Shown: piece by piece, positions 1 through 7,842 of the stretch
How positions within the stretch are numbered: the stretch's first letter is position 1
Layout of the letters: every line of letters begins with the position of its first letter
Source of the DNA: DATFLS01 sp964413425
Lineage (GTDB): Bacteria; Fidelibacterota; JAANXI01
Reading direction: 5' to 3'
Assembly: GCA_964413425.1 (NCBI GenBank)
Contig: CAYPST010000081.1
Span: 1 to 18,722, forward strand
DNA: 18,722 bases
Program-made: the position numbers and the translations under genes
Notes under the pieces: model-generated
Told to the model about the DNA's origin: nothing
The model's input: the letters and a program-made list of their open reading frames with translations, nothing else
Databases searched by the model: none

Positions 1-139
1 ACATATTTACATATTTTATATTACTTTTACAATAGATTTCGGGCAGTAGAAATATAGAATGAATAAATTGTGTTCATTCCGGATTATGAGAGTGGACCTG
101 GTTACCTGTATCGGTTTCTCCAGGGGAAGAGTTCAGTTA

Positions 140-169
140 TTGACTATTTCTATCCTATACAAGTATATC
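140..169 (+). promoter_or_regulatory. Candidate sigma70-type promoter
   Basis: TTGACT (140-145) is followed after 18 bases by TATATC (164-169), a fair match to the -35 and -10 consensus. Transcription would begin near 176, about 180 bases ahead of uvrB. The consensus used is that of well-studied bacteria and may not hold exactly in this lineage. A second weaker pair overlaps it (TTCAGT at 132-137, TATACA at 156-161). Confidence 0.35.
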
Positions 170-256
170 GACTGAACCGGTATGAAACTTTAATTGGAGT
201 TATCAGAATGAATACCATAGACTGAGAAGGGAAAAAGTTGCGATGGAAGAGCAAAT

Positions 257-306
257 GGCCCTGACCCGAAAGCACTATGAATTCTACAGATTTCGGGCGC
301 CTTTTT
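257..306 (+). terminator. Intrinsic-terminator-like hairpin in the uvrB leader
   Basis: CCCGAAA (265-271) pairs perfectly with TTTCGGG (291-297). The stem can be extended after an internal loop by GGC (257-259) with GCC (299-301). Five T residues follow directly at 302-306, the classic layout of a rho-independent terminator on the plus strand. It sits only about 50 bases before the uvrB start, so it would either attenuate uvrB transcription or end a short transcript from the promoter candidate near 140. The loop is long (19 bases), which lowers confidence. Confidence 0.45.
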
Positions 307-358
307 CCGTGAATGAGGTCTTGAAATGAAGACAAGGACTGAATAACTTAATGACAAT

Positions 359-2392
359 ATGGCAGATTTCGAGTTAGTATCAAATTACAAACCACGCGGG
401 GATCAGCCACAGGCCATCGAAGAACTGACCGAGGGATTATACCGCGGTGATAAACACCAGACTCTTCTCGGGGTGACAGGCAGTGGAAAAACATTCACCA
501 TGGCCCACGCCATCAGGAATTTTGGCCGGCCCACGCTGATTATTTCCCACAATAAAACACTGGCGGCTCAGCTGTACGGAGAGTTCAAGGCACTTTTCCC
601 GGAGAACGCCGTCGAATATTTCATTTCGTATTATGACTACTATCAACCGGAAGCATATTTACCGGTGACCGATACCTATATCGAAAAAGATTCGTCGGTG
701 AACGAGGAAATCGATAAGCTTCGGCTCAAGGCCACCAGTTCGCTCATGTCCCGGGAGGATGTGATTGTGGTGGCCAGTGTCTCCTGTATTTACGGCATCG
801 GGTCTCCCAGGGAGTACCGGGACCTGATGGTGCGGATAGAAAAAGGGAACGAGTATACCCGGAAAGCCTTATTTTACAAACTGGTGGATATTCATTATGC
901 CAGGAATGATTATGATTTTCATCCGGGGACGTTTCGGGTCCGGGGTGACGTCGTCGAGATTTTTCCTGCCTATTCGAATGAAGGCGTTCGTCTGGAATTC
1001 TGGGGGGATCATCTGGAAGAGATCATGATTGTGGATCCCACCACCGGCGAAATCCTGGATACCCGGGATCGGATGTTTATCTATCCGGCGAAGCATTTTG
1101 TCACCAGTGAAGAAAACATGAAGCGGGCGATTCAGGCTATCCGGGAGGAGCTGGAGGAGCGGTTAATCGAATTGCGGAATCTGAACAAGCTGCTGGAAGC
1201 CCAGCGACTGGAGCAGCGAACCAACTTCGATCTGGAAATGATGGCTGAATTGGGATATTGTAACGGTATTGAGAACTATTCCCGGCATATTTCCGGCAGG
1301 GAACCCGGCGAGCGGCCTTTTACCCTCATCGATTTTTTCCCGGATGATTTCCTGACCATCATTGATGAATCCCATGCCACCCTCCCTCAGGTTCGGGGCA
1401 TGTATAACGGTGACCGCTCCCGAAAAGAAACGCTGGTCGAGTATGGCTTTCGCCTGCCCTCTGCGCTGGATAACCGGCCCATGAAATTTGAGGAATTCGA
1501 GGAGGCCGTCGGACAGCGGCTCTATGTGTCAGCGACCCCCGGGCCTTACGAGCTGGAAAAATGCGAGGGTGTGGTGGTGGAGCAGATCATCCGCCCGACC
1601 GGTTTAATGGATCCGGAGGTGGAAGTCCGGCCCACCGACGGGCAAATCGATGACCTGATCGACATTATCACAGAACGGACTGAAGAGAACCAGCGGGTGT
1701 TGGTGACCACCTTGACCAAACGAATGGCAGAAGATCTGTCCGAGTATCTCAGAAACATGAATCTCCGGGTCCGGTATCTCCACTCCGAAATTGACAGCGT
1801 GGAGCGGGTGTCCATCCTGCGGGATTTACGGCTTGGGGAATTCGATGTGTTGGTGGGTATTAATTTACTGCGGGAAGGGCTGGATCTCCCGGAGGTGTCG
1901 CTGGTGGCTATTCTGGATGCCGATAAGGAAGGCTTTCTCAGATCGGAGCGGTCGCTCATGCAGACTGCTGGGCGGGCGGCCCGGCATAAGAGCGGGAAGG
2001 TCCTGCTGTATGCCGATACGGTCACCGACTCCATGCAGAAAGTCATTGACGAAACCGACCGGCGCCGGCGAATACAGCATGAATTTAACGTGGAGCATGG
2101 GATCGAACCGGAGTCCATAGTGAAATCTGTAGATGAAGTGTTTGGCTCCACCGCGATTGCGGATTCCCGAGCGCCCGAGCCGATAAAGAAAGTGGCCGAT
2201 GTCTCGGAAAAGTATTCCAGGGATATTGATGCCATGAATTTGCTGGAGATGCTGCGACAGGAAATGCAGGAGGCCGCAGAGAATCTGGAGTTCGAAAAGG
2301 CGTCGGTGTTGCGCGATGAGGTCAGGAACCTGGAAAAGGAGCTCGGCATCTCCAAGGACAAATCCATTTTTAACCTGGAGAGAGGATCATGA
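359..2392 (+). CDS. uvrB: UvrABC excinuclease subunit B
   Basis: UvrB is the damage-verifying, DNA-loading subunit of bacterial nucleotide excision repair; it receives DNA from UvrA and recruits the UvrC nuclease. The 677-residue product has the usual full length. Visible features are Walker A GVTGSGKT at 38-45, the aromatic beta-hairpin beginning YYDYYQPEAY near 91-100, the DESH helicase box at 336-339, helicase motifs including QTAGRAAR in the second half, and a C-terminal UVR motif around 625-660 that contacts UvrC. The start lacks a well-spaced Shine-Dalgarno sequence; the nearest, AAGGA at 334-338, is 20 bases away. No earlier in-frame start is plausible, and the N-terminus matches the family. 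The gene overlaps purD by four bases (ATGA), so the two are probably co-transcribed and translationally coupled. Confidence 0.98.
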   Translation: MADFELVSNYKPRGDQPQAIEELTEGLYRGDKHQTLLGVTGSGKTFTMAHAIRNFGRPTLIISHNKTLAAQLYGEFKALFPENAVEYFISYYDYYQPEAYLPVTDTYIEKDSSVNEEIDKLRLKATSSLMSREDVIVVASVSCIYGIGSPREYRDLMVRIEKGNEYTRKALFYKLVDIHYARNDYDFHPGTFRVRGDVVEIFPAYSNEGVRLEFWGDHLEEIMIVDPTTGEILDTRDRMFIYPAKHFVTSEENMKRAIQAIREELEERLIELRNLNKLLEAQRLEQRTNFDLEMMAELGYCNGIENYSRHISGREPGERPFTLIDFFPDDFLTIIDESHATLPQVRGMYNGDRSRKETLVEYGFRLPSALDNRPMKFEEFEEAVGQRLYVSATPGPYELEKCEGVVVEQIIRPTGLMDPEVEVRPTDGQIDDLIDIITERTEENQRVLVTTLTKRMAEDLSEYLRNMNLRVRYLHSEIDSVERVSILRDLRLGEFDVLVGINLLREGLDLPEVSLVAILDADKEGFLRSERSLMQTAGRAARHKSGKVLLYADTVTDSMQKVIDETDRRRRIQHEFNVEHGIEPESIVKSVDEVFGSTAIADSRAPEPIKKVADVSEKYSRDIDAMNLLEMLRQEMQEAAENLEFEKASVLRDEVRNLEKELGISKDKSIFNLERGS

Positions 2393-3663
2393 AAATACTC
2401 ATTATCGGGTCAGGCGGTCGTGAACATACTCTCGCCTGGAAAATTGCCCAGAACCCGGAAGTCACCGATCTATATGTCGCCCCGGGGAATGCAGGCACTG
2501 CTGCCCTGGGAACGAACGTGAAGATCGCGTCTTCCGATCCGGAGGGACTGAAAAATTTCGTCAAAGAAAACAGCGTGGATCTGACGCTGGTGGGCCCCGA
2601 ACAACCGCTGGTCGATGGGATTGTGGATGCCTTTCAAAATGAGAATCTCTCCATTTTCGGCCCCAGACAGAATGCAGCACAACTGGAAGGCAGCAAGGCC
2701 TTTGCCAAGGAGTTTATGCATCGCCATGACATTCCGACGGCCGGATACCAAACGTTCTCCGAATATGGGAAGGCGGTTGCCTACCTGCAGACATTGTCCT
2801 CCCCTCTTGTGGTGAAAGCAAGCGGTCTGGCAGCCGGGAAAGGGGTGAGTATCTGCCACACTCAGGAGGAGGCAGAGCAGGCGCTCCGTGAGATGATGGT
2901 TGACCGGAAGTTTGGAAATGCCGGGAATGAGGTGGTGATAGAGGAATATTTGGAAGGGGAGGAGCTCTCTATTATCGCAATTACCGATGGCACCTCATAC
3001 AAACTGTTAGCCCCTTCGCAGGACCATAAACCTGTGTACGATGGAGATGAAGGGCCGAACACCGGGGGCATGGGAGCCTACGCACCAGCCCCGGCGGCCA
3101 CCCCGGAACTTATCCGGGACGTTGAAGAAAAGATTATTGTTCCCACTTTGCAGGGAATGAAATCCGACCAGCGGCCATATATGGGTTTTCTCTATTGTGG
3201 ATTGATACTTACGGAAACAGGCCCCCAGGTTCTGGAATTCAACTGCCGGATGGGAGATCCGGAAGCCCAGGTGATCCTGCCTCTGCTGAACAGTGATCTC
3301 CTCGACATCATTCATGCGGTTATGGCCGGCAATCTAAATCACGTGCCGGTGGAGATTGCCGAGGGATTCGCCACCTGTGTGGTGGCTGCCTCGGGCGGGT
3401 ATCCGGTGTCTTATGAAAAAGGAAAGGAGATTACCGGGTTAGAAGATGTGAATCCCGGGTATTGTCAGATTTTTCATGCGGGAACCGCAACCGGGGAGGG
3501 ACGAATCCTCACCGACGGCGGACGAGTCCTGGGTGTGACCTGCACCGGACGCACGCTGCAGGAATCCATCGATCGGGCTTACGCCGAACTGGACAAGATA
3601 CATTTTGAGAAGATGCACTTCCGCACAGATATCGCACAGAAAGGGCTGGAACACCTTCAGTAG
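2389..3663 (+). CDS. purD: Phosphoribosylamine--glycine ligase (GARS)
   Basis: PurD joins glycine to 5-phosphoribosylamine using ATP, the second step of de novo purine synthesis, in the cytoplasm. The 424-residue length is typical of monofunctional bacterial GARS. The N-domain starts with GSGGREH at 7-13. The ATP-grasp core contains NTGGMGAY at 224-231 and the metal-binding segment EFNCRMGDPE at 283-292, and the C-terminal GARS domain follows. The start codon overlaps the uvrB stop in an ATGA, with the SD-like AGAGAGG of the uvrB tail just upstream. No purM or purN fusion is present and no other purine genes are in the window. Pairing with uvrB is therefore a matter of operon layout and not of pathway. 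Confidence 0.98.
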   Translation: MKILIIGSGGREHTLAWKIAQNPEVTDLYVAPGNAGTAALGTNVKIASSDPEGLKNFVKENSVDLTLVGPEQPLVDGIVDAFQNENLSIFGPRQNAAQLEGSKAFAKEFMHRHDIPTAGYQTFSEYGKAVAYLQTLSSPLVVKASGLAAGKGVSICHTQEEAEQALREMMVDRKFGNAGNEVVIEEYLEGEELSIIAITDGTSYKLLAPSQDHKPVYDGDEGPNTGGMGAYAPAPAATPELIRDVEEKIIVPTLQGMKSDQRPYMGFLYCGLILTETGPQVLEFNCRMGDPEAQVILPLLNSDLLDIIHAVMAGNLNHVPVEIAEGFATCVVAASGGYPVSYEKGKEITGLEDVNPGYCQIFHAGTATGEGRILTDGGRVLGVTCTGRTLQESIDRAYAELDKIHFEKMHFRTDIAQKGLEHLQ

Positions 3664-3677
3664 AGAGGATGAACTCC

Positions 3678-4613
3678 ATGAAGATACTCGTCACCGGGGG
3701 GGCCGGATTTATTGGTTCCCATGTGGTAGATGCCTACCTGGACCAGGGGGATGAGGTGGTCGTCATTGACAATTTAATTACCGGCCGGAAAGAGAATCTC
3801 AATCCCCGGGCAGAGTTTGTGGAAATGGATATCAGGGAGGAGAGGGTGGCCGAGGTGTTTGCAGCGCATCAATTTGACGTGGTCAATCACCACGCTGCTC
3901 AGATGGATGTGCGTAAATCGGTACAGGAACCGCGGTATGATGCGGACGTGAATATTCTGGGGTCGGTGAATCTCCTGGAGAATTGTGTGCGTACCGGTGT
4001 GAAGCAATTCATTTTTGCCTCCACCGGGGGCGCCATCTATGGAGAACAGGAGTATTTTCCGGCGGATGAGGAACACCCGCAGCGTCCGCTCTCTCCTTAT
4101 GGGATCACCAAGCTATCTCTGGAAAAATATCTCTACTATTATTACCAGGTTCAACGATTGAATTATTTTGTGTTGCGGTATGCGAATGTCTATGGCCCGC
4201 GGCAGAATCCGCATGGAGAAGCCGGAGTGGTGGCTATTTTCACGCAGGCGCTTCTGGAGGATGGGCAGCCCGTTATCCATGGAGACGGGAAGCAAACCCG
4301 GGATTACGTGTATGTGAAAGATGTTGTCCGGGCGAATGTACGGGCCCTGCATTCTCAGAAGAGCGATGTAGTGAATATTGGTACTGGTGAAGAGACGGAT
4401 GTGAATCACATTTTCCGGTCGCTGCGCGAGTTCACCGGGAAGACGGAGATCCCGGAAACACATGGGGAGGCAAAGCCCGGTGAGCAGCGTCGAAGTGTGA
4501 TTTCGTATGAGAAAGCAGACCAGCTCTGGAGCTGGCAGCCGCAGTATTCCCTTGCTGAGGGTTTGGAGGACACGGTGGAGTTCTTCCGTCAGAAATTGGG
4601 AGCAACAAAATAA
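3678..4613 (+). CDS. NAD-dependent sugar-nucleotide epimerase/dehydratase, GalE-like
   Basis: A short-chain dehydrogenase of the extended type, closest by eye to the ~310-residue UDP-glucose 4-epimerases of bacteria and archaea; it would interconvert UDP-hexoses for cell-surface polysaccharide. The Rossmann motif GGAGFIG is at 7-13. HHAAQMDVRKSV is the family signature after beta-4. The catalytic triad is visible as Ser/Thr in ASTGGAIYG (~115-116) and YxxxK at Y141 and K145. I chose the ATG at 3678 because AGAGAGG (3662-3668) is then 9 bases away; the in-frame ATG at 3669 would abut that sequence and add only three residues. The exact substrate (UDP-Glc, UDP-GlcNAc or another) cannot be read from sequence. 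It follows purD by 14 bases. Confidence 0.88.
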   Translation: MKILVTGGAGFIGSHVVDAYLDQGDEVVVIDNLITGRKENLNPRAEFVEMDIREERVAEVFAAHQFDVVNHHAAQMDVRKSVQEPRYDADVNILGSVNLLENCVRTGVKQFIFASTGGAIYGEQEYFPADEEHPQRPLSPYGITKLSLEKYLYYYYQVQRLNYFVLRYANVYGPRQNPHGEAGVVAIFTQALLEDGQPVIHGDGKQTRDYVYVKDVVRANVRALHSQKSDVVNIGTGEETDVNHIFRSLREFTGKTEIPETHGEAKPGEQRRSVISYEKADQLWSWQPQYSLAEGLEDTVEFFRQKLGATK

Positions 4614-4664
4614 CTCACTGATCGTAGGAATTGAGTGAATGGAGAACAACGAAGGTCAGTGAGT
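4613..4664 (+). promoter_or_regulatory. Stem-loop between epimerase and sigma-54 activator
   Basis: ACTCACTGA (4613-4621) pairs perfectly with TCAGTGAGT (4656-4664). As RNA it extends by U-G and C-G pairs to 11 bp around a 30-base loop. A shorter, mutually exclusive pairing ACTCA (4613-4617) with TGAGT (4632-4636) is also possible. No T-run follows, so it is not a standard terminator. The right arm ends just before the SD-like GGAGAAGGG (4666-4674) of the next gene. It could modulate translation or mRNA processing, or be a protein-binding dyad. Confidence 0.4.
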
Positions 4665-4678
4665 CGGAGAAGGGATAG

Positions 4679-5956
4679 ATGACTGAAAGAGAACGTCTCT
4701 TAGCATTGCAGGACCATTTCGGCATTATCGGTCGTTCCGATGCCATCTATGAAATTATTGAAACAGTGGACCAGGTGGCCGACACGGATATTTCCGTCTT
4801 GATCACCGGGGAATCTGGTTCCGGTAAAGAGCTCATTGCGAAAGCCATCCATACCCAGAGCCCCCGCAAGCACGCGCCGCTGGTCACCGTAAACTGTGGC
4901 GCCATTCCGGCTGGCATCCTGGAGAGCGAGCTGTTTGGCCACAGGAAAGGGGCCTTCACCGGAGCGTCCGAGGAGCGGAAGGGATATTTCGAAACCGCAG
5001 ACGGCGGGACCATCTTCCTGGATGAAATCGGCGAGACTCCTCTGGAGACTCAGGTGCGTCTGCTCCGGGTTATCGAGCAGGGGGAGTTCATGAAGGTCGG
5101 CGGTTCGGAAAACCAGTACGTGGATGTGCGCGTCATCGCGGCTTCGAACCAGAACCTGACAGAACTGGTGGAACAAGGTGAGTTCAGGAAGGATCTCTAT
5201 TATCGGCTGAAAGCTATTACCATCCGGATTCCGCCATTGAGAGAACGAAAAGTGGATATTCCCTTGCTGGCAGAGCATTTTGCAGCCGAGTTCTGTAAAC
5301 GGAATAGTATCCCGAATAAAGGATTTACCGAAGACGCCTTCCACGTACTCAAACGGTATAATTGGCCGGGCAATGTCCGCGAATTGCGGAATTTTATTGA
5401 AAGTATTGTGATCCTGGAAAAAGGGAAACAGATCGAAGGTGATCATGTGCGCAAGTATCTTTTTCAGGATCAGGCAGAGCGGGCGGGCCACCACGCAGAG
5501 GATGCCGGAAATGACAACCTGCCGGTTCGGATGGATAAATCAGTGGAAGAGGCGGAACGCGAATTAATATTGCGTCAATTATTTCTTTTGCGCAGAGATA
5601 TGGCTGATATTAAATCTCTGCTGGGCGGGGCAAATACGGAGTTGCGGAATCCTCGATACCAGTTGCCTGAAAAAATCAGCGCAAATCTGCCGGCCCGGGT
5701 GATTCATGACTACGAGGAGACCATGCAGGAGAGTGATTTCGAACCGGCAGAAGATGTCGAAATCACGGAGGATCAAGAGCAATCCATCTTCATTAATGAG
5801 CGCGTAATTGGCGAGGTTACCATTAAAGAAGCGGAAAAGGAATTAATTAAGAAGACGTTGGAAAAGAACGATCAGAACCGGAGGAAAACGGCAAAGGATC
5901 TGGACGTCAGTGAAAGAACACTCTATCGAAAAATTAAGGAATATGACTTACCGTAA
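4679..5956 (+). CDS. Sigma-54-dependent AAA+ activator without receiver domain
   Basis: A bacterial enhancer-binding protein that would remodel sigma-54 RNA polymerase with ATP. The AAA+ domain begins almost at the N-terminus, so there is no receiver, GAF or PAS sensor. Walker A GESGSGKE is at 44-51, the sigma-54-contacting GAFTGA loop at 91-96, Walker B GTIFLDEI at 110-117 and the sensor II-type GNVREL at 231-236. A Fis-type helix-turn-helix closes the protein (about 381-423, ending SERTLYRKIKEYDLP). Between them, EEAERELILRQL (~290-301) resembles KEAEKELIKKTL (~383-394), suggesting a degenerate second Fis-like segment. The SD is GGAGAAGGG at 4666-4674. The stop lies inside lptE, an arrangement I associate with FCB-group genomes. 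Its target promoters are unknown; I see no convincing -24/-12 promoter in the window. Confidence 0.92.
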   Translation: MTERERLLALQDHFGIIGRSDAIYEIIETVDQVADTDISVLITGESGSGKELIAKAIHTQSPRKHAPLVTVNCGAIPAGILESELFGHRKGAFTGASEERKGYFETADGGTIFLDEIGETPLETQVRLLRVIEQGEFMKVGGSENQYVDVRVIAASNQNLTELVEQGEFRKDLYYRLKAITIRIPPLRERKVDIPLLAEHFAAEFCKRNSIPNKGFTEDAFHVLKRYNWPGNVRELRNFIESIVILEKGKQIEGDHVRKYLFQDQAERAGHHAEDAGNDNLPVRMDKSVEEAERELILRQLFLLRRDMADIKSLLGGANTELRNPRYQLPEKISANLPARVIHDYEETMQESDFEPAEDVEITEDQEQSIFINERVIGEVTIKEAEKELIKKTLEKNDQNRRKTAKDLDVSERTLYRKIKEYDLP

Positions 5957-6443
5957 CCGCTGGGGAGCATTGCTTCTGATCGTGCCGGTATTGCTGCTGC
6001 AGAGCTGCATGTATTCGTTCAAGGGGTCCCTGCCACCCCATATCAGGAGTCTTGCCATCCCCTTATTTGAAAATCAAACCGCAGAATATCGTATCAATGA
6101 GACCATTACGGATTTGTTGATTCAGCAATTCCTCCAGGAAAATGTGCTGCGAATAACGGATGAAAAGGCGGCGGATTCTGTCCTGGAAGGCGCGGTTGCC
6201 CGCATTACAGATAGCCCGTACACCTATGATGAAGCGGAACAGGTACAGGATTACCGGGTCACCATCGGATTGCGAATCCGATGGTACGATGCAGTCCAGG
6301 ACAGGGTCCGTCTGGAAGAATCTGTCAGTGGCTGGGGAGTCTATGATGCCCAGCAGGCGACCACCACCCGGCAGGATGGCATTCAGGAAGCAATCGAGAA
6401 AATCGCGCAGGATATTATCAATTCGATAACGGCGAACTGGTAA
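5943..6443 (+). CDS. lptE: LptE-family outer-membrane LPS assembly lipoprotein
   Basis: LptE is the lipoprotein plug of the LptDE translocon that inserts lipopolysaccharide into the outer membrane. With the ATG at 5943 the protein has 166 residues: a short basic start, a hydrophobic stretch and a lipobox LLQSC with the acylated cysteine at 22. The following MYSFKGSLPPHIRSLAI matches the conserved start of LptE-family proteins (YSF...P..I.SIAIP). A GTG at 5910 would add 11 residues ahead of the signal peptide and is less likely. AAGGA at 5936-5940 is only two bases from the ATG, so translation probably depends on coupling with the activator gene, which it overlaps by 14 bases. LptD is not in the window. 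Sequence conservation in this family is low, so the call rests on signal, size and context. Confidence 0.82.
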   Translation: MTYRNRWGALLLIVPVLLLQSCMYSFKGSLPPHIRSLAIPLFENQTAEYRINETITDLLIQQFLQENVLRITDEKAADSVLEGAVARITDSPYTYDEAEQVQDYRVTIGLRIRWYDAVQDRVRLEESVSGWGVYDAQQATTTRQDGIQEAIEKIAQDIINSITANW

Positions 6444-6463
6444 AGGAAGACAGGGAGTAGTTT

Positions 6464-7756
6464 GTGGAGCACATTTACATTGAGGATGCGAAGGATCACG
6501 TTGGTGAAGAAGTTGTTATGAAAGGGTGGGTTTACAATACCCGTTCGAGCGGGAAAATCTGGTTTCTTTTAACCAGAGACGGGACCGGCATCATCCAGGG
6601 GGTGGCCACGGCGAATGATTTACCGGAGAAAGTGTTTGAAAAATACGGCGATCTCTCCCAGGAGTCGTCGGTGGTGGTGCAAGGCATCGTTCAGGAGGAT
6701 GATCGAGCACCCGGAGGATACGAGCTGCTGCTCAAAGATGTCCGGATCGTGCAGCAGGCGATTGATTATCCCATCGCACTCAAGGAGCACGGGGTGACTT
6801 TTTTACAGGATCATCGCCATCTCTGGATTCGATCTGCCAATCAGCATGCTCTGCTCAAAGTCCGCCATGAAGTGATCAACGCTTGCCGCGATTTCTTTAA
6901 TGATCGAGGTTTTATCCTGTTTGATGCACCAATATTCACGCCCAATGCCGTGGAAGGCACCACCACGTTATTCGAGACGGAATATTTCGGTGAAAAGGCC
7001 TACCTCACCCAGAGCGGACAATTGTACGGAGAGGCAGGGGCTATGGCTTTTGGAAAGGTGTATGTGTTTGGTCCCACCTTTCGGGCAGAGAAATCCAAAA
7101 CCCGCCGCCATCTGACCGAGTTCTGGATGGTGGAACCGGAAATGGCGTATTATGATCTGAACGACAACATGGATCTGGCGGAGGAGTTCGTTGAATATAT
7201 CGTGCAGCGGGTGCTTGAAGAGCGGGCAGAGGAACTCCGGGAACTGGAGAGAGACACCAGTCTTCTGGAAAAAGTCCACCGGCCGTTCCCACGCATCGCG
7301 TATACTGATGCGGTGGAATTACTGCAGAAAAAAGGCAACGCTTTTACGTGGGGAGAGGATTTCGGTGCCCCCGATGAGAAACAAATCTCCGAGGAATTCG
7401 ATCGACCAGTGATGGTGCACCGCTATCCGGCAAAAATAAAAGCCTTTTATATGAAACGAGATCCGGAGGATGCACAACTTGCCCTGGGAGTGGATATGCT
7501 CGCTCCGGAAGGCTATGGGGAAATTATCGGGGGCGGTCAGCGGGAAGATAATTATGACACGCTTCTCCAACGGATTCGCGAGCACCACCTTCCGCAGGAA
7601 CCCTTTCAATGGTACCTGGATTTGCGAAAATACGGATCCGTTCCGCATGCCGGTTTCGGACTGGGTATTGAACGCGCGATTGCCTGGATCGCCGGAATCC
7701 GGCACCTGCGGGAAACCATTCCCTTTCCCAGGACGATATCCCGCCTTGAACCGTAA
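6464..7756 (+). CDS. asnS: Asparaginyl-tRNA synthetase
   Basis: A class IIb aminoacyl-tRNA synthetase that charges tRNA-Asn with asparagine. The 430 residues comprise an N-terminal OB-fold anticodon-binding domain (about 1-100, with GWVYNTRSSGKIWFLL) and the catalytic domain. Motif 2 is FRAEKSKTRRHLTEFWMVEPE (about 207-227), and motif 3 is GFGLGIERA at 397-405. The KSKTRRHLTEFWM version of motif 2 distinguishes AsnRS from AspRS. The start is GTG at 6464 with AGGGAG at 6452-6457, six bases upstream. It follows lptE by 20 bases and ends the plus-strand block; no clear intrinsic terminator follows immediately. Confidence 0.97.
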   Translation: MEHIYIEDAKDHVGEEVVMKGWVYNTRSSGKIWFLLTRDGTGIIQGVATANDLPEKVFEKYGDLSQESSVVVQGIVQEDDRAPGGYELLLKDVRIVQQAIDYPIALKEHGVTFLQDHRHLWIRSANQHALLKVRHEVINACRDFFNDRGFILFDAPIFTPNAVEGTTTLFETEYFGEKAYLTQSGQLYGEAGAMAFGKVYVFGPTFRAEKSKTRRHLTEFWMVEPEMAYYDLNDNMDLAEEFVEYIVQRVLEERAEELRELERDTSLLEKVHRPFPRIAYTDAVELLQKKGNAFTWGEDFGAPDEKQISEEFDRPVMVHRYPAKIKAFYMKRDPEDAQLALGVDMLAPEGYGEIIGGGQREDNYDTLLQRIREHHLPQEPFQWYLDLRKYGSVPHAGFGLGIERAIAWIAGIRHLRETIPFPRTISRLEP

Positions 7757-7771
7757 TCCTGTGTGAGAAAC

Positions 7772-7797
7772 CACGAATTCCACGAATTGGCACGAAT
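7772..7797. repeat. Three tandem CACGAAT copies
   Basis: CACGAAT occurs at 7772-7778, 7781-7787 and 7791-7797, spaced 9 and 10 bases, beginning 15 bases after the asnS stop. I recall similar CACGAAT-type tails in intergenic DNA of many environmental bacteria, without a known function. The third copy is preceded by TGG, giving TGGCACG, which looks like a sigma-54 -24 element. No GC lies at the proper -12 position. Confidence 0.6.
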
Positions 7798-7842
7798 GAA
7801 ATGAAAAATTTACATAATCCAGGTCGGGGTTATCCCTAAGTA

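Larger units (their letters stand above)
1..358. other. Gene-free leader region upstream of uvrB
   Basis: No convincing protein gene lies here; short frames on both strands lack family features and ribosome binding sites. The first 35 bases are very AT-rich. A small inverted repeat, GAATGAA (57-63) with TTCATTC (73-79), could form a 7-bp hairpin with a 9-base loop. The 11-mer AGATTTCGGGC occurs twice, at 34-44 and 288-298. The second copy is the 3' arm of a terminator-like hairpin listed separately. A promoter candidate lies at 140-169. I found no LexA-type box although uvrB is often SOS-controlled. Confidence 0.6.

Noticed and set aside
1..358. LexA (SOS) box ahead of uvrB
   Set aside because: Neither CTGT-N8-ACAG nor GAAC-N4-GTTC is present in acceptable form.
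1546..2367. Long reverse-strand open frame (273 codons) inside uvrB
   Set aside because: Antisense shadow of a well-conserved gene, extremely rich in Ser and Arg as expected from reverse-reading GC-biased codons.
5910..5942. GTG start for lptE at 5910
   Set aside because: It would place 11 extra polar residues before the lipoprotein signal and lacks a ribosome binding site; the ATG at 5943 gives a standard signal peptide.
7787..7804. TGGCACG as a sigma-54 -24 element
   Set aside because: The matching -12 GC at the required spacing is absent; the heptamer is part of the CACGAAT repeat.
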